From NCBI GenBank assembly GCA_020216655.1, contig JAIWNU010000096.1:1-10000 (forward strand): a DNA stretch of 10,000 bases. The letters are read 5' to 3'. Shown in pieces: positions 1-5,100 of the stretch. The position numbers and the translations under genes are program-made. The first letter of the stretch is position 1. Every line of letters starts with the position of its first letter. Origin of the DNA: Treponema sp. (GTDB lineage: Bacteria > Spirochaetota > Spirochaetia > Treponematales > Breznakiellaceae). The notes beneath the pieces were generated by a model. The model worked only from the letters and a program-made list of their open reading frames with translations, did not search any database and was not told the origin of the DNA.

Positions 1-770
1 ACATTCATATCGGAAGCAAGGGTCAGGGTGAGAGGAGCTACCTTTACAACAGCCTTAACACCAGCATCCTGCTGGGCATTGGCAGAAGCAAGGTTTTTGT
101 TAAAAGCATATGCAGCATCAATAGTAAGAACATCCTTTACGGGGCGGAGAGTTAAGGCACCCTTAAAGGCATATTCATTGGTGGTGCTATTGGTGGAAGC
201 TCCTTGACTGACTACGATACCCTTCAGATCTGCCATTTCAGAGGTAAAGTTCAGGCTGATACCACCCTTGGAAACTGCATTGCCAACGGTAACATCGGTA
301 CCAGCAGCACCAACTTTTTCAGCAAATTTTATTTCGGTACTGGGTTCGCTGTAAATGCCAACATTGAAGCTGGGGGAGAGAACGATCTTGGCGCTGACAG
401 AGAATCCATTGTCACCATCGATGTCGGCAAAATAGGGAACTTCGGTGCTATTTTCAGCTTTGGGGTTCGGAGTTGCATCCGGATTCCAAATAATACCTTT
501 TTTAGAAGTATCTTGTACGAGTTTGAAACCGAAGTTGCTGACGGTGATTTCGCCATACATGCCGTCGCCGCCCTTGGTGTTGCTTCCCTTTGAAGCCATG
601 GGGAAGGTTACGGCTACATCGGTAGCATTAGCAAAACCTGTGCCACCAGACTGAAGATCATATCCCCAGGTTACGGATGCGGAACCGGAGAAAGTGGGGG
701 CTACAACGTCAGCTGCGAACGCTGCGCCTACCATAAAAATAGCAAGTAGGATTACAAGAGCCTTTTTCAT
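1..770 (-). CDS. Outer-membrane beta-barrel-type protein, N-terminal part (runs off the window)
   Basis: The minus strand is open for 256 codons from an ATG at 770 to the window edge, so the C-terminus is missing. The start is fixed by TAAGGAGG a few bases upstream. Residues 1-19 are a typical Sec signal peptide: MKK, a hydrophobic run (LVILLAIFMVGAAF), then an AFA|AD signal peptidase I site. The mature part begins DVVAPTFSGSASVTWGYDL and continues with Gly/Ser/Thr/Asn-rich alternating hydrophobic segments (for example GGISLNFTSEMADLKG, FKGALTLRPVKDVLTIDAAYAF), the pattern of amphipathic outer-membrane beta strands. This style resembles abundant outer-membrane proteins of termite-gut and other treponemes; that is recognition by eye, not alignment. 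It probably acts as a porin or surface protein. It is transcribed alone, away from the toxin-antitoxin genes, from a strong promoter, which fits high expression. The exact family is unproven. Confidence 0.8.
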   Translation of the reverse strand, partial: MKKALVILLAIFMVGAAFAADVVAPTFSGSASVTWGYDLQSGGTGFANATDVAVTFPMASKGSNTKGGDGMYGEITVSNFGFKLVQDTSKKGIIWNPDATPNPKAENSTEVPYFADIDGDNGFSVSAKIVLSPSFNVGIYSEPSTEIKFAEKVGAAGTDVTVGNAVSKGGISLNFTSEMADLKGIVVSQGASTNSTTNEYAFKGALTLRPVKDVLTIDAAYAFNKNLASANAQQDAGVKAVVKVAPLTLTLASDMN

Positions 771-793
771 TTAAGAATCCTCCTTAGAGTGAC

Positions 794-828
794 AAGAGGG
801 AAGGATCAACGATCCCCCGATTCCTCTT
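794..828 (-). promoter_or_regulatory. Leader hairpin in the 5' UTR of the outer-membrane protein gene
   Basis: Between the predicted transcription start (about 834) and the start codon lies a nested inverted repeat. An inner GGATC/GATCC stem (803-815) has a 3-base loop, and an outer AAGAGG/CCTCTT pair lies at 794-799 and 823-828. It would fold in the mRNA leader just upstream of the ribosome binding site. It may stabilise the mRNA or modulate translation; function is inferred only. Confidence 0.45.
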
Positions 829-840
829 TATCTTACGAGT

Positions 841-870
841 AGTATACCAACGCAGTTTTAAAAGTGTCAA
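841..870 (-). promoter_or_regulatory. Sigma-70-type promoter of the outer-membrane protein gene
   Basis: Read on the minus strand: TTGACA (865-870), an 18-base spacer, then TATACT (841-846). The -35 is a perfect consensus match and the -10 differs at one base. The predicted start near 834 gives a leader of about 64 nt. A second TATAAT on the same strand at 916-921 lacks a good -35 and is less convincing. Confidence 0.75.
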
Positions 871-1262
871 GTTTTTTTCCCTAATTCATCATTTTATAAC
901 AAGTTAACTAAACGCATTATATAGCAACGTTTGCATTGCTTTGCATATCTTTACCGGTTTACCGCAGGATACGCGAACCAAAAAAAAGAATGACATTTTT
1001 GGTTTTATTTGTCACTTTACAGGCTGGACCGGGAGGCGCGGGTGTTTACCGCTCGTGAGTGGCCTGGCGGCGGAAAACAGCGGGGGCTCAATTTCTCGAT
1101 CTATTTAATCTTCGTACATCTCCATGAGAAAAGTCTAAAATACGATCTATAATTAATCTATCAACCAAAATTGTATGATGTTTCATATTATTGAAACACC
1201 GAAAATTGGAGATATTCTGAAAGAGGAATTATCCACAATCATTCACGAATAGCATAGGGTCA
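871..1262. other. Intergenic stretch without an intact gene
   Basis: No convincing intact gene on either strand. It holds AT-rich sequence upstream of the outer-membrane protein promoter, an AT-only hairpin (AACCAAAAA at 976-984 with TTTTTGGTT at 996-1004), an overlapping inverted pair TGACA (991-995) / TGTCA (1010-1014), a short GC-rich patch (about 1021-1088), and a HigA-like remnant near 1175-1252. The patchwork composition suggests a scar of past insertions and deletions. Confidence 0.6.
1175..1252 (+). pseudogene. Remnant of a HigA-like (XRE/HTH) antitoxin, N-terminal end only
   Basis: A 25-codon reading frame encodes MMFHIIETPKIGDILKEEL followed by a few residues and a TAG stop. The segment TPKIGDILKEEL matches the start of HigA/VapI-type antitoxins, which commonly begin with a P-x-G-E-I-L-K-E-E-F/L motif before the first helix of the helix-turn-helix. 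Everything after this helix is missing, there is no good ribosome binding site, and no toxin gene is recognisable upstream. I read it as a relic. The match is short, so chance resemblance is possible. Confidence 0.35.
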
Positions 1263-1592
1263 TTAATCAACCAGCATTTCCTTTAGGATCTTTTTTATCT
1301 GGGAGATTTCTTCTGCTCTGATGCTACCGAGTTTTTTTACCAGCCTGGATTTATCGATAGTCCGAATTTGATCCAGCACAATATAACCTTGCTTTCCAGC
1401 AAAAGAAATGCCGACCCTGCTGGGGTATGCCTTCGATTTTGTCGTCATGGGAGCGATAATAACCGTGCCGATATGGGCGTTCATTTCATCCGGCGAAATA
1501 ACGACACAGGGTCTTGTTTTCTGCAGTTCGTGACCCTTTGTTGGATCTAAATCCACTAAAAATACATCATATTGATGAATTACCATTCCCAT
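1263..1592 (-). CDS. mazF: MazF/PemK-type endoribonuclease toxin
   Basis: A 109-aa protein of normal MazF length. The N-terminal strand YDVFLVDLDPTKGHE is followed by LQKTRPCVVISPDEMN and TVIIAPMTTK, the three signature blocks of the PemK/MazF SH3-like fold. Arg27 (in KTRP) and Thr50 (in PMTTK) correspond to the catalytic Arg and Thr of the family. MazF toxins cut mRNA, and some cut tRNA or rRNA, at short motifs in the cytoplasm when free of antitoxin; the motif cannot be predicted here. The start at 1592 lies 13 bases inside the end of mazE and has AGGA about 9 bases upstream; a second ATG at 1586 is possible. The overlap indicates translational coupling with mazE. It appears intact. Base composition is more AT-rich than thrS or purL, in line with horizontal spread. 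Confidence 0.9.
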   Translation of the reverse strand: MGMVIHQYDVFLVDLDPTKGHELQKTRPCVVISPDEMNAHIGTVIIAPMTTKSKAYPSRVGISFAGKQGYIVLDQIRTIDKSRLVKKLGSIRAEEISQIKKILKEMLVD

Positions 1593-1828
1593 TCAAAGCC
1601 ATCCTGTTCATCTAACGGGGGCATTAGCAGGGTATCGTCCTGATTTTCATGCATTTCCTGAAAAGCGAGATCCCAGCCTTCCCTGGGCTTATGTTGTACT
1701 GGTTTTAGAATAATTTGGTTTTTTTCTACTTCCATATCAACCGTATCGGAAATGTGCAGCTGATCAAGGACAGACTTTGGTATGCGGATGCCCTTTGAAT
1801 TTCCTATTACAACCACAGATACAAGCAT
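1580..1828 (-). CDS. mazE: MazE-type antitoxin (AbrB-like DNA-binding)
   Basis: An 82-aa protein. Residues 5-25 (VVVIGNSKGIRIPKSVLDQLH) are the swapped-hairpin AbrB/MazE DNA-binding motif with the diagnostic GNSxGIRIPK. The C-terminal half is acidic and probably disordered until bound, ending DEQDGFEWEW; such acidic, Trp-rich tails insert into the MazF dimer groove and block the active site. The start at 1828 is supported by GAGGAGG six bases upstream. It lies first in the operon and overlaps mazF by 13 bases. The expected role is to neutralise MazF and, with it, repress its own promoter, where a tandem 11-bp repeat covers the -10 box. Confidence 0.88.
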   Translation of the reverse strand: MLVSVVVIGNSKGIRIPKSVLDQLHISDTVDMEVEKNQIILKPVQHKPREGWDLAFQEMHENQDDTLLMPPLDEQDGFEWEW

Positions 1829-1843
1829 GGGTGCCTCCTCTTA

Positions 1844-1866
1844 ATTGTAATTATATTGTAATTATA
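1844..1866. repeat. Tandem repeat over the mazE -10 box (probable MazE operator)
   Basis: The 12-base string ATTGTAATTATA occurs at 1844-1855 and again at 1855-1866, sharing one base (11-bp period, about one helical turn). The copies contain the -10 hexamer of the mazE promoter. Same-face repeats like this are typical antitoxin or antitoxin-toxin binding sites. Binding by MazE is inferred. Confidence 0.5.
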
Positions 1867-1878
1867 TCTAGCTGTCAA
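1850..1878 (-). promoter_or_regulatory. Consensus promoter of mazEF
   Basis: On the minus strand TTGACA (1873-1878), a 17-base spacer and TATAAT (1850-1855) form a perfect sigma-70 consensus. Transcription should begin near 1843, leaving a leader of about 15 nt that contains GAGGAGG. A maximal promoter under tight autorepression is the usual arrangement for type II toxin-antitoxin operons. Confidence 0.8.
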
Positions 1879-1886
1879 ATAAAACA

Positions 1887-1915
1887 TTGACGCATAATAC
1901 AATATGTATTACACT
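1887..1915 (+). promoter_or_regulatory. Promoter of vapBC
   Basis: TTGACG (1887-1892), a 17-base spacer and TACACT (1910-1915) make a good sigma-70 promoter with a predicted start near 1922 and a leader of about 19 nt. Its -35 lies 8 bases from the -35 of the divergent mazEF promoter. Confidence 0.65.
1895..1911. promoter_or_regulatory. Palindrome in the vapBC promoter (probable VapB operator)
   Basis: TAATAC (1895-1900) and GTATTA (1906-1911) form a perfect 6-bp inverted repeat around AATAT. It occupies the space between the -35 and -10 boxes and touches the -10, where a bound ribbon-helix-helix dimer would exclude RNA polymerase. Autoregulation by VapB/VapBC is known for the family; the binding here is inferred. 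Confidence 0.55.
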
Positions 1916-1940
1916 TAAATTGTTAGCTCAGGAGGTTAAC

Positions 1941-2192
1941 ATGACCACGGTACGCCTGCCGGATGATATGGAAACGAAACTTGCAATTTTAGCAGAAAAG
2001 AAACATAAATCTAAAAGTGATCTCATAAAAGAAGCTCTGGATTACCTTTTTTATAAGGAAGGGGCAGAAAAAGATTCATACGAAATTGGGGAAGTCTATT
2101 TTGGCAAATACGGAAGCGGAGCAGGAGACCTCTCTATTACCTACAAACAGCGAATAAAGGGTAAAATTAATGATAAAATCCATCCTCATTGA
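1941..2192 (+). CDS. vapB: VapB-type ribbon-helix-helix antitoxin
   Basis: An 83-aa protein. Residues 1-40 form a ribbon-helix-helix DNA-binding domain: strand TTVRLPDDMETKL, helix, then SKSDLIKEALDYLF. The C-terminal half (YEIGEVYFGKYGSGAGDLS, then a basic tail) is a conserved segment of RHH antitoxins paired with PIN toxins and should wrap around VapC. The start at 1941 has a perfect AGGAGG at 1930-1935, five bases away; an in-frame TTG at 1887 lies inside the promoter and is not the start. The gene overlaps vapC by 23 bases, so the two are translationally coupled. Expected role: neutralise the PIN RNase and repress the operon at the palindrome 1895-1911. Confidence 0.87.
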   Translation: MTTVRLPDDMETKLAILAEKKHKSKSDLIKEALDYLFYKEGAEKDSYEIGEVYFGKYGSGAGDLSITYKQRIKGKINDKIHPH

Positions 2193-2592
2193 TGCTGGCC
2201 CTTTGATTGCTCTTTTTGATAAAGATGATAGGTATCATAAAAAGATAAATGAATACCTTAAAAAAAATAGACTCAAACTAGTCAGCACGATTGCGGTTAT
2301 TACAGAAGTATTGCACATGTTAGACTTTAGTGTAGCAGCCCAAATTGATTTTTTAGAGTGGATATCCCAGGAAGGGATAATAATCCATAACATTCAGCAA
2401 AAAGAGATTACGAGAATTATTGAATTATCCAAGAAATATCAGGATGTTCCGATGGATTTTGCCGATGCAACACTTGTTGTTGCAGCTGAACAAACGGGTT
2501 TACGGGAAATCATCACTATAGATTCTGATTTTAATATTTATAGACTTTTTAGGAAAGAAAAGATTGAAAACGTCTTTATAGACCCCTATTGA
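2170..2592 (+). CDS. vapC: VapC-type PIN-domain ribonuclease toxin
   Basis: A 140-aa PIN-domain protein with the acidic active site intact: Asp8 (SILIDAGPLIALFD), Glu46 (VITEVLHML), Asp99 (MDFADATLVVAAE, with Asp96 close by) and Asp118 (TIDSDFNIYR). These residues bind Mg/Mn for RNA hydrolysis. VapC toxins usually cleave tRNA, often in the anticodon loop, or the sarcin-ricin loop of 23S rRNA; the target here cannot be read from sequence. It lies downstream of and overlaps the antitoxin gene, as usual. The TGA stop at 2590-2592 lies inside the TTGACA of the next promoter, so the module abuts the thrS leader with no spacer. The AT-rich composition contrasts sharply with thrS. Confidence 0.88.
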   Translation: MIKSILIDAGPLIALFDKDDRYHKKINEYLKKNRLKLVSTIAVITEVLHMLDFSVAAQIDFLEWISQEGIIIHNIQQKEITRIIELSKKYQDVPMDFADATLVVAAEQTGLREIITIDSDFNIYRLFRKEKIENVFIDPY

Positions 2593-2618
2593 CAGGGACC
2601 GGTAAAACTGCGGATTAT
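2589..2618 (+). promoter_or_regulatory. Probable promoter of thrS
   Basis: TTGACA (2589-2594) with an 18-base spacer to GATTAT (2613-2618, 4 of 6 matches). The predicted start near 2625 lies just before the first T-box element. The -35 overlaps the vapC stop codon. The -10 is weak, and read-through from vapBC could also contribute. Confidence 0.5.
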
Positions 2619-2625
2619 AAGAGAT

Positions 2626-2915
2626 AACAGCATTGACGGAGACGAGTACCTTTTGGGACGGGTCACAGAGAGGGTGTGCCGGGGGCGAAAGCCTGGGCTG
2701 AGAGCACGCCTGACCAGGGCAAGGGGGAAAACCACTCCCGAGCTGCCCGGGTGAACCGGCGCCAGTGCATCAAACTGGACCTTACGTATTCCGGGCCGGA
2801 TTGCCGCCGTTACGGGCGAAGAGGGCGCTCCCTGTCGCGGGGAAGCGAAGCGGGGTGGTACCGCGGGCCACAGTGGGCTCGTCCCTGCGATGATACGTGT
2901 ATCAGGAGGTACCCT
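2626..2915 (+). promoter_or_regulatory. T-box riboswitch leader of thrS, specifier codon ACC (Thr)
   Basis: A roughly 290-nt leader with T-box elements in the canonical order. The specifier-loop 5' side is AGTA (2645-2648), followed by CCTTTTG (2649-2655), which pairs with CAAGGGG (2720-2726). Next comes GAA-A (2727-2730), then specifier ACC (2731-2733) followed by A: a threonine codon read by tRNA-Thr(GGU), matching the downstream gene. The lower stem is CGGAG (2637-2641) with CTCCCG (2735-2740). The distal part of stem I has AGAGAG (2667-2672), the helix GGTGTGC/GCACGCC and the loop GGGCTGAGAG, with an extra GGC-GAAA-GCC hairpin (2684-2693). The antiterminator is GCGGGG-TGGTACCGCG (2850-2865) with CCCTGC (2883-2888); bulge TGGT (2856-2859) complements a tRNA ending ACCA. 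Uncharged tRNA-Thr should stabilise this fold and raise ThrRS synthesis. No U-tract terminator is present; the Shine-Dalgarno AGGAGG (2904-2909) runs into GGTACC (2908-2913), which can pair with the GGTACC in the T-box (2857-2862), suggesting translational control. Confidence 0.9.
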
Positions 2916-4700
2916 ATGTCAGAACAAAAAAACGATGCCGAGGCCCGCAAGGCCGAACGGCTTGCCACAATCCGCCATTCCGTAAGCCATGTCATGGCCC
3001 AGGCTGTAACCCGGCTCTTTCCCGGAACCCAGGTCGCCATCGGCCCTTCCATCGATAACGGGTTTTACTACGATTTTCTCCTTCCTAAGCCAATCACCGC
3101 CGAAGACCTGCCGGCCATCGAAGCGGAAATGAAAAAGATTGTAGAGGAAAAGCAGGACTTCCTCCGGGTCGTGGTGAGCCGGGAAGAGGCCCGGAAGCGT
3201 TTTGCTGCTGAGCCCTTTAAGCTTGAGCTCATCGACGAACTGCCTGAGGAGGCTGAAATTTCCATTTACGAACAGCGCCGGGCTGACGGCAGCCTTGCCT
3301 GGGCGGACCTGTGCCGGGGGCCCCATGTGGCAAACACCCGGGAAATCAATTCAGCAGCCTTTAAGTTGATGAATATCGCCGGCGCCTATTGGCGGGGCGA
3401 CGAGAAGCGGCCCATGCTGAGCCGGATTTATGGCACCGCCTGGGAGACTCCCAAAGACCTCAAGGCATACCTGGCTTTCCTTGAGGAGGTAGAAAAACGG
3501 GACCACCGGCGGCTCGGCAAGGAACTGGACCTCTATTCTATCCACGAGGAAGCCGGCGCGGGGCTTATCTACTGGCACCCCAACGGGGGCCGTATGCGGG
3601 TTGCCCTTGAAAATTTCTGGCGGGCCGAGCATTACAAGAACGGCTACGAAATCCTCTATACCCCCCATATCGGTAAATCCTGGCTCTGGGAAACTTCGGG
3701 CCACCTGGGCTTTTATAAGGAAAACATGTATTCCTCCATGGAAATTGACCAGCAGGATTACTATGTAAAGCCCATGAACTGCCCCTTCCATATTATGATT
3801 TACAAGACCCGGGGCCACAGTTACCGGGACCTCCCCCTGCGCTGGGCAGAACTCGGCACCGTGTACCGCTATGAGCGGTCTGGGGTACTCCACGGCCTCC
3901 TCAGGGTACGGGGTTTTACTCAGGACGATGCCCATATCATCTGTACCCCCGCCCAGGTGATGGATGAAATTAAGGAAGTGCTTCGCTTCAGCCTCTTTAT
4001 GTGGAAAACCTTCGGGTTTAAGGACATAAAGGCATACCTGGCGACCCGGCCTGAAAAGTCCGTGGGCGAGCAGGAACGCTGGGACCAGGCCACCAGGGCC
4101 CTGCGGAGCGCGATCGAAGAGTCGGGTCTTCCCTGGGAGCTTGATGAGGGGGGCGGCGCCTTCTACGGCCCCAAAATCGACCTTAAAATTAAGGACGCCC
4201 TGGGCCGGGAATGGCAGATGACCACCATCCAATTCGACTTTAACCTGCCAGAACGTTTTGATATGACCTTTGTGGATACCGACGGCCAGCAGAAGCGGCC
4301 CTACATGGTTCACCGGGCCTTGCTTGGCTCCCTGGAACGATTCTTCGGTGTCATGATTGAACATTTCGGCGGCGCCTTCCCGGTTTGGATTGCCCCGGAA
4401 CAGGCGGCGGTTATTCCCGTTGGGGAAGCCTTTAACGATTACGCGAAAAAGGTCGCCGCCGAACTTAAGGCCCGGGATATTCGGGTCAGCGCCGAACTGG
4501 GGGATGACCGGATGAATGCCAAAATCCGGGACTGCCAGGGCCGGAAGATCCCTTATATGCTCGTGGTGGGCCAGAAAGAGGCCGACGAGGGAACCGTATC
4601 GGTGCGGCTCCGGGACAGCCGGCAGCTTCCGGCCATGAAATTGGCCGAGTTTGCCGACTATGTGGCCGGCAAGGTCGCAAGCCGGGACCTGGAACTATAA
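2916..4700 (+). CDS. thrS: Threonyl-tRNA synthetase lacking the N-terminal TGS domain
   Basis: A 594-aa class II synthetase that attaches threonine to tRNA-Thr (Thr + ATP + tRNA). The start at 2916 follows AGGAGG by six bases; upstream in-frame codons from 2676 belong to the T-box leader. Residues about 15-190 are the editing domain, with HSVSH (His21, His25) and LCRGPH (Cys133), the site that hydrolyses Ser-tRNA-Thr. The catalytic core follows, with zinc ligands Cys289 (KPMNCPFH), His340 (TQDDAH) and His466 (VHRALLGSLERF), motif 2 around YRYERSGVLHGLLRVRGF and motif 3 in LGSLERFFGVMIEHFGGAFP. The C-terminal anticodon-binding domain spans about 489-594 (VWIAPEQAAVIPV, then KIPYMLVVGQKE). E. 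coli ThrRS is 642 aa with its first editing His at 73, so the first 50-60 residues (TGS domain) are absent here. It is a single gene under T-box control, GC-rich like purL, and convergent with the decayed nucleotidyltransferase. Confidence 0.97.
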   Translation: MSEQKNDAEARKAERLATIRHSVSHVMAQAVTRLFPGTQVAIGPSIDNGFYYDFLLPKPITAEDLPAIEAEMKKIVEEKQDFLRVVVSREEARKRFAAEPFKLELIDELPEEAEISIYEQRRADGSLAWADLCRGPHVANTREINSAAFKLMNIAGAYWRGDEKRPMLSRIYGTAWETPKDLKAYLAFLEEVEKRDHRRLGKELDLYSIHEEAGAGLIYWHPNGGRMRVALENFWRAEHYKNGYEILYTPHIGKSWLWETSGHLGFYKENMYSSMEIDQQDYYVKPMNCPFHIMIYKTRGHSYRDLPLRWAELGTVYRYERSGVLHGLLRVRGFTQDDAHIICTPAQVMDEIKEVLRFSLFMWKTFGFKDIKAYLATRPEKSVGEQERWDQATRALRSAIEESGLPWELDEGGGAFYGPKIDLKIKDALGREWQMTTIQFDFNLPERFDMTFVDTDGQQKRPYMVHRALLGSLERFFGVMIEHFGGAFPVWIAPEQAAVIPVGEAFNDYAKKVAAELKARDIRVSAELGDDRMNAKIRDCQGRKIPYMLVVGQKEADEGTVSVRLRDSRQLPAMKLAEFADYVAGKVASRDLEL

Positions 4701-4705
4701 GATCG

Positions 4706-5100
4706 TTAAACAATCCGGAGGCCCCTTTCCCGTACCATGCGGGAAAAGGGGTCGTCGCTTAAGGCGATGACATCTACCATAAAGGGCGGGGCCTCCGGCT
4801 CTGCGGGGCTGCTGGGGCCTGCATCCTTGGCAAGCCGGTCCGCGAGCTGCCAGGCCCCAAGCACATCACCCCCTTCTATGGCCAAATCAATATCCGAATC
4901 AAGCCGGTAGGGCCGGCCTCATAGGTCGACCCGAAGCCCCAGACCGCTATAATGGCGGGATCGGCAGCCTGTAAGGCCTGAGCAATAGTTCGACCCAACT
5001 CCTGGGCTGCAAGCCTGCGTTTTTCTATGATCTCCGCTTCTGCCTGGTTTTCCTTAACAATGCGTTGGATAAGACGATCCATGTCAAAGGTATCTCTCAT
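4706..5100 (-). pseudogene. Frameshifted nucleotidyltransferase (MNT/MntA-like), partner of the HEPN fragment
   Basis: From ATG 5100 the frame encodes MRDTFDMDRLIQRIVKENQ, a helical stretch, then IIAVWGFGSTYEAG, and runs to an early TAG at 4876-4878. From about 4918 the neighbouring frame continues the same protein, GRPYRLDSDIDLAIEGGDV ... PPFMVDVIALSDDPFSRMV, to a TAA at 4706-4708. Together they form a minimal nucleotidyltransferase of roughly 130 aa with the GS motif, SDIDLA (two metal Asp) and VDVI (third Asp), so all catalytic motifs survive but in two frames. The shift behaves as loss of one base near 4916-4920, between GS and DxD. In HepT/MntA systems the MNT protein AMPylates and silences the HEPN RNase. 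Because the HEPN partner is also truncated, decay is more likely than programmed shifting; a sequencing error is not excluded. Its stop lies 5 bp from the end of thrS (convergent). Confidence 0.75.
4715..4798. repeat. Nested inverted repeats between thrS and the nucleotidyltransferase remnant
   Basis: CCGGAGGCCCC (4715-4725) is the exact reverse complement of GGGGCCTCCGG (4788-4798). Inside lies a second hairpin, CCCCTTTCCCG (4722-4732) with CGGGAAAAGGGG (4740-4751) and a 7-base loop. The two structures share the CCCC and are mutually exclusive. Neither is followed by a T-tract. They lie just after the thrS stop and could slow or protect its 3' end, while also being codons of the remnant on the other strand. 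Confidence 0.5.

Noticed and set aside
204..593. Plus-strand 129-codon frame
   Set aside because: It is the antisense of the signal-peptide-bearing outer-membrane protein, with no ribosome site or family features.
976..1004. AACCAAAAA/TTTTTGGTT hairpin as a terminator
   Set aside because: The stem is almost all A-T with an 11-base loop and no adjacent gene end on the right strand; termination is unlikely.
1088..1186. Minus-strand 32-codon frame beginning MKHHTILVDRLIIDRIL
   Set aside because: It lacks a ribosome binding site and I recognise no family with confidence. It lies opposite the HigA-like remnant, so it is probably chance.
1887..1940. Longer vapB from a TTG at 1887
   Set aside because: The TTG is the -35 box of the vapBC promoter. 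The ATG at 1941 has a perfect ribosome binding site and starts the RHH domain.
2755..2757. ACC in GTGAACC as the T-box specifier
   Set aside because: By the GAA-N-codon-A rule this would read CGG. The ACC at 2731-2733 sits opposite AGTA with proper flanking helices and is preferred.
2672..2775. Partial resemblance to a TPP riboswitch (CTGAGA near 2698 and TGAACC near 2752)
   Set aside because: The essential TGAT after GAACC and the CGTAGGGAA strand are missing. The same bases fit the T-box stem I distal loop, and the downstream gene is thrS, not a thiamine gene.
2676..2915. N-terminal extension of thrS from an upstream GTG at 2676
   Set aside because: The extension translates the T-box leader into non-homologous Arg-rich sequence. 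The ATG at 2916 has a perfect AGGAGG and begins right before the editing domain.
3351..4364. Minus-strand 337-codon frame inside thrS
   Set aside because: A shadow of a GC-rich gene; the plus strand encodes complete ThrRS motifs over the same bases.
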